Positions 5,929-12,062 of a stretch of 21,458 nt of DNA are shown piece by piece. Numbering within the stretch: position 1 is the first letter of the stretch; each line of letters starts with the position of its first letter. The position numbers and the translations under genes are program-made. The notes below the pieces were generated by a model, which was not told the origin of the DNA, did not search any database, and saw nothing but the letters and a program-made list of their open reading frames with translations. Source of the stretch: UMGS1052 sp045580005 (GTDB lineage Bacteria > Bacillota > Clostridia > Oscillospirales > CAG-382); contig JAZNMZ010000015.1 in NCBI GenBank assembly GCA_045580005.1, forward strand, positions 1 to 21,458, given 5' to 3'.

Positions 5929-7356
5929 ATGCTCTTTTTTGAAGTGTGTGATATGATTTCATCGGCAATCGGGTCTGTAAACAGACTTGTATGGGGTAAG
6001 ACTGCGCTTTCACTCTTTATGGGTACGGGAATACTTATGACCTTTGTGACGCGCGGAGTACAGATTCGGCATTTTGCCCTCAGTATAAAGCTGTCGCTCG
6101 GCAAGCTGTTTGCAAAAAGCGACGACAAGGGCGGCGTGTCGCCCTTTCAGTCACTTTGCACAGCTCTTGCCGCAACAGTCGGAACAGGCAACATTGCAGG
6201 GGTTGCAAGCGCGCTCACGCTCGGAGGTCCGGGGGCTGTCTTCTGGATGTGGGTGTCAGCTTTTTTTGGAATGTGTACAAAATATGCCGAGGTTGTGCTT
6301 TCGGTAAAATACCGCGAGAAAAACACTGACGGCGAGTATGTCGGCGGCCCTATGTACTATATAAAAAACGGTCTTGGAAGCAAATATATGCTACTCTCAA
6401 GGCTGTTTTGTATCTTCTGCATACTTGCATCTTTCGGAATCGGGAATATGGCGCAGGTAAACAACATATCAGAGTCTGTATATGGAGCCGTTCGTCTTTT
6501 TGCCAACATACCCGAGCAAAAAGTAAGGCTGTGCGTAGGAATTGCTGTTATGCTTGCGGTAGGGGCCGTTTCGCTTGGCGGCGCCAAAAGAGTGGGAAAG
6601 GTATCCGAACTTATTATTCCCTTTATGAGTATATTTTATATTCTCGCCTGCTCGTCTGTAATTCTGGCAAATCGAGAAAAGCTCCCAGGTATTTTATCAC
6701 TGATTATCAGCTCGGCGCTAAATCCGAAATCCGCCTTCGCAGGATTTTTCGGTCACTCTGTCGGAAAAGCCCTACGGCAAGGCGTGTCAAAGGGAGTTTT
6801 TTCAAACGAGGCAGGGCTCGGCTCGTCGACTATTGCTCATGCCGCTTCGCTGGAAAAGTCGCCTGTAAGACAGGGTATGCTTGGCATATTCGAGGTTTTT
6901 GCCGACACTGTCGTTCTGTGCTCCCTTACCGCCTTTGCTGTGCTTGCAAGCGGCATATATATACCCTACGGGAAAGACTCAGGAACACCGCTTGTGACAG
7001 AGTCTTTCTCTACAATTTTTGGTCAAAAGATTTCATATGTCGCAGTATCGATCGCAATCTGTTTTTTTGCATTTTCAACTCTTTTGAGCTGGAGTCTTTA
7101 CGGAGTGCGGTGTGTAGAGTTTTTGTTCGGAAAAAAGGGGGTTATATTTTACCGCATTATCTTTTTGCCTGTAATTGTTGTCGGAGCAACAGTAAGCATG
7201 CGCCTTGTGTGGAATATTTCGGATATGTTCAACGGTCTTATGGCTCTGCCAAACCTCTTTGCTCTGATAAGACTCAGAGGAGTCGTCCGGGACGAAACAC
7301 TGCATTTTTTTGGAAGAGACGGAACTTTTGTCAAAAATTGCCGTCTTAATAGGTGA
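5929..7356 (+). CDS. Sodium:alanine/glycine symporter, AGCS (AlsT) family
   Basis: This encodes 475 residues from the ATG at 5929, chosen because GGAGG ends 4 nt upstream and the product then starts like family members. The frame is open further upstream (to 5515), but that part overlaps tyrS antisense and the tyrS promoter. It is a polytopic membrane protein with about ten or eleven helices. Family signatures include TALAATVGTGNIAGVA (78-93), GGPGAVFWMWVSAFFG, EYVGGPMYYI, and GVFSNEAGLGSSTIAHAAS. Members import alanine, glycine or glutamine with sodium (or protons); substrate cannot be read from sequence. It is divergent from tyrS, with 126 bp between starts. The DUF4349 lipoprotein gene follows after 40 bp. 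Confidence 0.93.
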   Translation: MLFFEVCDMISSAIGSVNRLVWGKTALSLFMGTGILMTFVTRGVQIRHFALSIKLSLGKLFAKSDDKGGVSPFQSLCTALAATVGTGNIAGVASALTLGGPGAVFWMWVSAFFGMCTKYAEVVLSVKYREKNTDGEYVGGPMYYIKNGLGSKYMLLSRLFCIFCILASFGIGNMAQVNNISESVYGAVRLFANIPEQKVRLCVGIAVMLAVGAVSLGGAKRVGKVSELIIPFMSIFYILACSSVILANREKLPGILSLIISSALNPKSAFAGFFGHSVGKALRQGVSKGVFSNEAGLGSSTIAHAASLEKSPVRQGMLGIFEVFADTVVLCSLTAFAVLASGIYIPYGKDSGTPLVTESFSTIFGQKISYVAVSIAICFFAFSTLLSWSLYGVRCVEFLFGKKGVIFYRIIFLPVIVVGATVSMRLVWNISDMFNGLMALPNLFALIRLRGVVRDETLHFFGRDGTFVKNCRLNR

Positions 7357-7396
7357 AAAGGACAAAAGTCCAAAAAAAGAAAAGAGGTACACTGTT

Positions 7397-8389
7397 ATGA
7401 AAAAATCTCCTGCTTTCTTTAGATTTTCACTTTTACTTATTGCTGCAGCTTTTGTGCTCTGCTCGTGCGGTGCTGCCGACTATGTCGGTATGACAGAGTC
7501 TGCAGGCAACAAGGCTTCGGTTGAGTTCTACTCACAGAATACATCAAAGCTTGACGGCTTTTACGACATAGTCGAAGAAAATGAAGTCATGGACATGGAT
7601 ATGCCGCAAAGCGCGACAGATGACTCCTCGTACACATCTGATCCGGCATACAGCCAGAGAAAAATAATATATTCCTCCTGGTTCAACATCCAGACAGAGC
7701 AATATGAGGAGTCTGTTGCGTCGCTCAAGGCTCTTTGCGACAAATACGGCGCATACTTTGAAAACAGCGAAAGCTACGGCAACAAAGCTTATTCCACACG
7801 CACATCAAGCTACAAGATAAGAGTGCCTGCAGACAATTATCAGAGCTTTATTTCCGAGGCGGGAAATATCGGCACCATCGTCGGCAACGGCGAGAACAAC
7901 TCTGATGTAACCGAAAACTACTTTGACACACAGGCGCGACTTGAAAGCGCACAACTCCGTGAGGAGCGTCTTCTCGAGATACTTGCAAACGCAGGAACGC
8001 TTGACGATGTACTTCTGCTTGAGCGTGAGCTTTCGGATGTGAGATATGAGATAGAAAGCTATACGGGAAGTCTCAGAAAGCTCGACTCACTTATCAGCTA
8101 CGCTACCTGCTCGGTTAATATCGAGGAGGTTGTAAGAGTGACATCGCCCACAGCACCAACAAAGACTCTCGGACAGAGAATTTCGGCAGCATTTTCAAAC
8201 GGGCTCAGCTCTCTTGCAGACGGTGCGTCCGAACTACTCATTCAGTTCACATATTCTCTGCCGTATATCGTTATTATATGGATACCCATTATAGTTATCG
8301 TTCTTGCTGTTGTTCTTATCATCAAAAAGAAAAGAACAAAGAAATCCAAGGTGTCAACCGATTCTGAAAACGAGAATCCGGGTGTATAA
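7397..8389 (+). CDS. DUF4349-family lipoprotein
   Basis: This encodes 330 residues from the ATG at 7397 (AGAGG about 9 nt upstream). An earlier in-frame ATG at 7310 lies inside the symporter gene and would bury the signal peptide. Residues 1-23 are hydrophobic and end in the lipobox L-C-S-C24. After a low-complexity acidic linker, a folded domain starts near IIYSSWFNIQTEQYEES and contains the DUF4349 pattern: YKIRVPADNYQSFISE, then G.I...NSDVTENYFD, a long coiled coil (about 180-230, rich in E, R and L), and SYATCSVNIEE. A C-terminal membrane helix (about 281-305) is followed by a lysine-rich tail, so both ends are membrane-tethered. The domain faces outside; its function is unknown. It is probably co-transcribed with the symporter. 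Confidence 0.85.
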   Translation: MKKSPAFFRFSLLLIAAAFVLCSCGAADYVGMTESAGNKASVEFYSQNTSKLDGFYDIVEENEVMDMDMPQSATDDSSYTSDPAYSQRKIIYSSWFNIQTEQYEESVASLKALCDKYGAYFENSESYGNKAYSTRTSSYKIRVPADNYQSFISEAGNIGTIVGNGENNSDVTENYFDTQARLESAQLREERLLEILANAGTLDDVLLLERELSDVRYEIESYTGSLRKLDSLISYATCSVNIEEVVRVTSPTAPTKTLGQRISAAFSNGLSSLADGASELLIQFTYSLPYIVIIWIPIIVIVLAVVLIIKKKRTKKSKVSTDSENENPGV

Positions 8390-8400
8390 AACTCCTCCAT

Positions 8401-8456
8401 CGGATTAAAATTGGGTGTTAATCCGACAAAAAAGCAGACCATAAGGTCTGCTTTTT
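8401..8456. terminator. Terminator region of the DUF4349 gene and the dinB operon
   Basis: A first hairpin, CGGATTA (8401-8407) with TAATCCG (8419-8425), is followed by a classical one: AAAGCAGACC (8431-8440), loop ATAA, GGTCTGCTTT (8445-8454), and a T-run. An A-run on the left makes it bidirectional. It ends 3 bp from the stop codon of the small convergent gene. Confidence 0.88.
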
Positions 8457-8459
8457 GCT

Positions 8460-8702
8460 TTATACCTTTCTTTCGACATACCAGCGGTTACCCTCGAGAA
8501 AAAGATATGTTTCCTTTCCGAGTATTCTGCAGGTGTAGCGTATGCCAAAACCTCCGCACTTGAGTGATGCGGCAGGGCGCACATCGAGAATTCTGTCAAC
8601 AGAGAATCTTCTCCCGTCCTCCCATGACACGACAACAGGAAAAATATTGCCGTTTGTATCAAAGCGCGCGTGTACGCCGACATAAGTTTTTATATTCTGC
8701 AA
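8460..8702 (-). CDS. Small conserved protein encoded downstream of dinB
   Basis: This encodes 80 residues and starts at TTG (8702), justified by a perfect AGGAGG (8714-8709) 6 nt upstream. That site overlaps the TAG stop of dinB (8715-8713), so translation is likely coupled. The sequence is compact and beta-rich, with conserved-looking blocks VSWEDGRRFSVDRILDVRP, GGFGIRYTCRI and a C-terminal RWYVERKV. There is no signal peptide or membrane segment. I recall similar small genes next to Y-family polymerase genes in clostridia, but I cannot name a family. A role as accessory to the polymerase is inference from the coupling only. Confidence 0.78.
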   Translation of the reverse strand: MQNIKTYVGVHARFDTNGNIFPVVVSWEDGRRFSVDRILDVRPAASLKCGGFGIRYTCRILGKETYLFLEGNRWYVERKV

Positions 8703-8712
8703 ATTTTTCCTC

Positions 8713-10035
8713 CTATCTTAAGTGCGTAAACACCTCGTATCCGTGTGCTATATGTCCGAGATTTTCCCTGTCGCAGAGAATTGTACCCGAGGCTATACTT
8801 GTTCTTCCGAATCTTTCGCGTATGCGGTCTACTGTTTTGTCGATAATATCGTTTTTAATATTCCTGTTCTCGTTTTCAAAAAGCGACACCTGCGATACAC
8901 CGTCATTGCCCACAAGTCCTATTGCGCGCACGCCAAGGCTGCGTAGCGGCGTGCTTTTTATATCGACGCTCGAGCAAAAAAGTGTGTAGGCAACTCTCAG
9001 CACATCTTTCTGACAGCTTGTCGGAAATCCAAGCTGTATCTGCCGCTCAAAGGTGTCAAGCGATGCCGTGCGGAAGCTCAGCTGAATTGCGGTACACTTG
9101 AGCTTTTCCTGTCTCAGTCTTGAGCAGACATTGTCACAAAGAGAAGCCAAAATGAGCTTTGCATCGTTATACGATACAATATCCCTCGGCGGTGTTGTGG
9201 AATTGCTCAGAGATTTTACAGCAGGAACATCGCCAAAGCGCGCAACAGGCGAGCTGTCCTCACCTCTGCAATAGCTATAAAGCATGAGTCCGTTTTTGCC
9301 TAGTATGCTCTTTAGCATATAGGGGCTTGATTTTGCAACCTGACCTATCGTGAGAAGCCCATAGCTGCGCAGCCTTGACTGCGTTGAGGAGCCGACATAA
9401 AGCACCTGCTCTATCGGCAGCTCACAAATAAGATTATCGTACTCGGCAGGTGACATAACAGTTGTTGCGTCGGGCTTTTTGTAATCTGATGCAAGCTTTG
9501 AGAATACCTTATTGTCGCTCACGCCGATTGATACTGTAACCCCAAGCTCGTCTTTCATCGTCTGTCTTATCTCATCGGCTATTCTCTTGCCGTCGGATAT
9601 CGTACGCACGCCGTTACATCCTGTAAGCTCAAGCCACGCCTCGTCCATACCGAAAGGCTCTACCCTGTCTGTGTAGCGCAGATAAATCTGCCTTGCCGCC
9701 CTTGAATAGCGCATATACAAAGGATAGTGTGCAGGCACGGTTACAAGCTTCGGGCACTTTTTCATTGCCTGAGATACAGGCTCGCCTGTTTTTATCCCGT
9801 ATAGCTTTGCTTTCTCGTTTTTTGCAAGTATTATACCGTGGCGCTTGCTCGTATCTCCGCACACGGCGACAGCCCTGCCGCGAAGCTCGGGAGAATTTGC
9901 ACATTCAACAGAAGCAAAAAAGTTGTTGAGGTCCGAATGCAGTACTACTCTGCCCGCATTGATTCCGCCGCCGCAGGCATATTCCGGCCTCTGCGCACAT
10001 ATACTATTTTTACTCATATTATTGGTGGACATCAC
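8713..10035 (-). CDS. dinB: Y-family translesion DNA polymerase (DNA polymerase IV type)
   Basis: This encodes 440 residues. It copies damaged DNA with low fidelity. The catalytic blocks are intact: LHSDLNNFFASVE (32-44, metal ligand Asp35), the RHGIILAKNEKAK finger, YMRYS, and FGMDEAWLELTG with Asp131 and Glu132. The little finger follows, and a beta-clamp-binding motif QVSLF lies near residue 396. The start is GTG at 10035 or the adjacent ATG at 10032; GGAGG fits both (6 or 9 nt). Either gives about 28 extra residues before the usual start of the palm, which is longer than typical. The sequence DLNNFF, rather than DMDAFF, marks a clostridial subgroup of DinB-like enzymes. It is first of two genes, under a promoter bracketed by LexA-like boxes. 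Confidence 0.94.
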   Translation of the reverse strand: MMSTNNMSKNSICAQRPEYACGGGINAGRVVLHSDLNNFFASVECANSPELRGRAVAVCGDTSKRHGIILAKNEKAKLYGIKTGEPVSQAMKKCPKLVTVPAHYPLYMRYSRAARQIYLRYTDRVEPFGMDEAWLELTGCNGVRTISDGKRIADEIRQTMKDELGVTVSIGVSDNKVFSKLASDYKKPDATTVMSPAEYDNLICELPIEQVLYVGSSTQSRLRSYGLLTIGQVAKSSPYMLKSILGKNGLMLYSYCRGEDSSPVARFGDVPAVKSLSNSTTPPRDIVSYNDAKLILASLCDNVCSRLRQEKLKCTAIQLSFRTASLDTFERQIQLGFPTSCQKDVLRVAYTLFCSSVDIKSTPLRSLGVRAIGLVGNDGVSQVSLFENENRNIKNDIIDKTVDRIRERFGRTSIASGTILCDRENLGHIAHGYEVFTHLR

Positions 10036-10052
10036 AGGGCGCCTCCGATTTG

Positions 10053-10066
10053 CGAAAATTTGTTCT
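10053..10066 (-). promoter_or_regulatory. LexA-like (SOS) box downstream of the dinB -10
   Basis: Minus strand AGAACAAATTTTCG has the perfect half-site GAAC and an imperfect partner (TTTCG). It matches the Gram-positive LexA box CGAACRNRYGTTYG at 12 of 14 positions. It begins 5 bp after the -10 and covers the expected transcription start. Confidence 0.6.
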
Positions 10067-10071
10067 TATTT

Positions 10072-10100
10072 ATGATAACATATATTTTCCGCTTTGTCAA
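10072..10100 (-). promoter_or_regulatory. Sigma-A promoter of dinB
   Basis: On the minus strand TTGACA (10100-10095), 17 bp, and TATCAT (10077-10072). LexA-like boxes lie on both sides. Confidence 0.78.
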
Positions 10101-10113
10101 GAATAAATGTTCG
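10100..10113 (-). promoter_or_regulatory. LexA-like (SOS) box abutting the dinB -35
   Basis: Minus strand CGAACATTTATTCT has a perfect CGAAC half-site. Its last base is the first base of the -35 hexamer, the same phasing as the box at 10205 on the other promoter. It matches the consensus at 11 of 14 positions. Confidence 0.55.
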
Positions 10114-10161
10114 TTTTTTCAAGGAAATTTTGTCGATTTTTACATTTTTGTGCCAATTTTT

Positions 10162-10175
10162 CAAAACTTTGTTCT
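10162..10175. promoter_or_regulatory. Weak central LexA-like box
   Basis: Read on the minus strand this is AGAACAAAGTTTTG, which matches the LexA consensus at about 11 of 14 positions. It is roughly midway between the two promoters. It may be chance in an A/T-rich stretch. Confidence 0.3.
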
Positions 10176-10204
10176 TTTTAACGGCGTGACAAAGGCGCGT
10201 GTTA

Positions 10205-10218
10205 CGAATTTTTGTTCT
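10205..10218 (+). promoter_or_regulatory. LexA-like (SOS) box abutting the amidase -35
   Basis: CGAATTTTTGTTCT has a good GTTC half-site and an imperfect CGAAT half, about 10 of 14 positions. Its last base is the first base of the -35 hexamer, mirroring the dinB side. Confidence 0.5.
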
Positions 10219-10246
10219 TGACAAAACGAGAGCTTTGTGATATAAT
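10218..10246 (+). promoter_or_regulatory. Consensus sigma-A promoter of the amidase gene
   Basis: TTGACA (10218-10223), a 17-bp spacer and TATAAT (10241-10246) form a perfect-consensus promoter, the strongest in the window. Such a promoter would normally need repression. Confidence 0.88.
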
Positions 10247-10257
10247 GTAGGTGTTAA

Positions 10258-10271
10258 AGAACATTTGTTTG
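10258..10271 (+). promoter_or_regulatory. LexA-like (SOS) box at the amidase transcription start
   Basis: AGAACATTTGTTTG matches CGAACRNRYGTTYG at 12 of 14 positions, with GAAC-N4-GTTT core halves. It begins 11 bp after the -10, where a bound repressor would block initiation. Confidence 0.68.
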
Positions 10272-10297
10272 TAAATATCAGGAAAGGAGGAAAACTA

Positions 10298-11071
10298 TTG
10301 GCAAGACTTATACCCAACAAAGTTACAGTGGAAAACGGACTTACCATAAACGAAAAGATTATTCCGTGGGGCGCTGTCTGGACAAAAAGCTACGGCAACT
10401 TTGCCGCAGGCACAAAGTACAAGGCAGACAGATATATGACCGGCGGAACAGGTAAGATTCTGGGAATTACCATTCACAATACCGAGGGCGTTGCCGACGC
10501 CGAAACCTACACGCGTGCCACCTACCCCAATCAGAATATGGGCAGCGCCCGTGTGCACTATTATGTCGACGACAAAGAGGCGTGGCAAAATCTGCTTGAC
10601 AACGAAGTGGGATGGCACTCGGGGATGGGTAATTACAGCACCGGAAACGAATCATATATCGCAATTGAAATAATAATGAACGGAAGCGCGATATCCGACA
10701 ACAACAAAGCACGCAGCAACGGTGCGCTGCTCTGCGCTATACTTATGAAGCGTCACGGACTTACAATCTCTGATGTTGTAACCCACTCGCACTGGAACAG
10801 CGCAAAAAAATGCCCTTTATATCTTATTGATGACTGGGGCGGATTTTTAAAGGAAGTTGAGGAAAAATACGCTATGATAACCGAGCAGGACAACATAGAA
10901 GCTCTCGTCAGCGCTCCGGACAACACGCCCGACGCCTATGCGGCAAAAGCGGTAAGCAAAGCAACGAGCAAGGGCATTATCAAGGGCGACGAGTCAGGCA
11001 ATCTTATGCTTCACTCGGCTGTCTCGCGACAGGACCTTATGGTAATTCTCGAAAGACTCGGCGTTATATAA
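10298..11071 (+). CDS. Phage-endolysin-type N-acetylmuramoyl-L-alanine amidase without signal peptide
   Basis: This encodes 257 residues from TTG (10298), chosen because AGGAGG ends 7 nt upstream; an ATG at 10265 would lie in the SOS box and has no binding site. An Amidase_2 (T7 lysozyme-like) domain spans about 1-185. The zinc ligands are visible as TIHNTEG (His60), VTHSHWN (His163) and KKC (Cys172), with the catalytic Lys170. VHYYVDD and EIIMNGSA are also typical of clostridial phage endolysins. A C-terminal module (about 210-257, with AYAAKAVSKATSKGIIKGD) resembles a single S-layer-homology-like wall-binding unit. There is no signal peptide or membrane segment, so export would need a holin or cell rupture. 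It is monocistronic, has no phage genes around it, and is divergent from dinB. It cuts the bond between muramic acid and the peptide stem in peptidoglycan. Confidence 0.9.
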   Translation: MARLIPNKVTVENGLTINEKIIPWGAVWTKSYGNFAAGTKYKADRYMTGGTGKILGITIHNTEGVADAETYTRATYPNQNMGSARVHYYVDDKEAWQNLLDNEVGWHSGMGNYSTGNESYIAIEIIMNGSAISDNNKARSNGALLCAILMKRHGLTISDVVTHSHWNSAKKCPLYLIDDWGGFLKEVEEKYAMITEQDNIEALVSAPDNTPDAYAAKAVSKATSKGIIKGDESGNLMLHSAVSRQDLMVILERLGVI

Positions 11072-11100
11072 AAAAGTGGCCTCGCGAGAGGTCACTTTTT
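11072..11100. terminator. Bidirectional terminator between amidase and rsmA
   Basis: AAAAAGTGGCCTC pairs with GAGGTCACTTTTT (one G-T wobble) around a GCGA loop. A- and T-runs on either side serve both convergent genes. It starts directly after the amidase stop codon. Confidence 0.9.
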
Positions 11101-11113
11101 ATTATTCTTATAT

Positions 11114-11995
11114 TCAAAACAGTCTTTCGGCAAGCCTTACAAAATCGTCTGCAGACAGCGCCTCTCCTCTGATCTGCCCATTGCCTGTCATCTCGGCAAT
11201 AAGCTCTGTCAGCGACTCCTTGTCCTTGTATTTTTCTCTTTCGAGTGTTGACAGTGTATTTGTGAGAGTTTTTCTTCTCATAGAAAAAGCTGCTTTTATT
11301 ACCTTGCCTGCCTTTTTTATCTGCTCGGGCGCGTATTTCGAAGGGTTTGCAATACTTATCTTCACAACGCTTGAGTCGACCTTTGGCCTAGGATTAAAGT
11401 TTCCTGCCGAAACATCAAAGAGCTTTGACGCTGTGCCATAAAGATTGATAGCCGCAGTTATGGCACCGTAGTCGTCGCCGTTCGGCTTTGAACAGAGTCG
11501 CCTTGCGACTTCTTTTTGCACCATTACGGTGATATAAGAAAAGTCGTCATAGTCCTCAAGCAGCTTCATAATAACGGGCGTTGTGATATAATACGGCAGA
11601 TTTGCACACACGCAGACAGGCAGCTTTCTGCCGTTATACTCACGCAGAGGCTCAAGGAGTTCGCCAAGGTCTACATCCATAATATCGGTGTTGATAACGC
11701 TCGCATTCGGGTAGTCGGCAAGTACTTCTTCAAGAATAGGTATGAGATTTTCATCAATCTCAACCGCGATAACCTTGCAGAAGCGCTTTGCAAGCTCTTT
11801 TGTGAGTATGCCGGCACCCGGGCCTATCTCAAGCACAAGATACTCGGCCCTACCCTGTCCGTCCTTTGGAGCGTCCTCAATATCGGCGCAGTTCTCGGCA
11901 ATTCTCGACGGGATACGCACATCGGTCAGAAAATTCTGCCCGAACTTTTTCTGATGTGTAAAGTTATATTTTTCAAGTATGGAATTATCCGACAT
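11114..11995 (-). CDS. rsmA: 16S rRNA (adenine(1518)-N6/adenine(1519)-N6)-dimethyltransferase
   Basis: This encodes 293 residues, normal for RsmA/KsgA. It dimethylates two adjacent adenines near the 3' end of 16S rRNA as a late 30S assembly checkpoint; loss gives kasugamycin resistance. Visible motifs are KKFGQNFLTD (16-25), the SAM-binding LEIGPGAGILTKELA (about 55-69), AVEIDENL, and the catalytic NLPYYITTP (132-140). The C-terminal small domain carries RPKVDSSVV and FSMRRKTLTN. AAAGGAAAG lies upstream of the ATG. The gene follows the peptide-binding lipoprotein on the same strand, but a strong terminator lies between them, with only about 17 nt left for a separate leader. Confidence 0.97.
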   Translation of the reverse strand: MSDNSILEKYNFTHQKKFGQNFLTDVRIPSRIAENCADIEDAPKDGQGRAEYLVLEIGPGAGILTKELAKRFCKVIAVEIDENLIPILEEVLADYPNASVINTDIMDVDLGELLEPLREYNGRKLPVCVCANLPYYITTPVIMKLLEDYDDFSYITVMVQKEVARRLCSKPNGDDYGAITAAINLYGTASKLFDVSAGNFNPRPKVDSSVVKISIANPSKYAPEQIKKAGKVIKAAFSMRRKTLTNTLSTLEREKYKDKESLTELIAEMTGNGQIRGEALSADDFVRLAERLF

Positions 11996-12012
11996 AGTCT
12001 TTCCTTTTTTAT

Positions 12013-12046
12013 TAAAAAAGGCTGCCGCAAACAGACTGCGGCAGCC
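12013..12046 (-). terminator. Strong terminator after the peptide-binding lipoprotein gene
   Basis: A perfect 10-bp GC-rich stem, GGCTGCCGCA (12020-12029) and TGCGGCAGCC (12037-12046), is followed on the minus strand by a U-run (12019-12013). It lies 16 nt after the lipoprotein stop and ends about 17 nt before the rsmA start. Confidence 0.92.
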
Positions 12047-12062
12047 CAGTTTTTATATTAAA

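Noticed and set aside
6408..7349. Long plus-strand frame of 313 codons inside the symporter gene
   Set aside because: Cysteine- and arginine-rich shadow of the symporter reading frame, with no family resemblance.
10265..11071. Prophage remnant around the amidase
   Set aside because: No holin, structural, integrase or attachment site sequence is seen; neighbours are dinB and rsmA. A single acquired lysin gene fits better.
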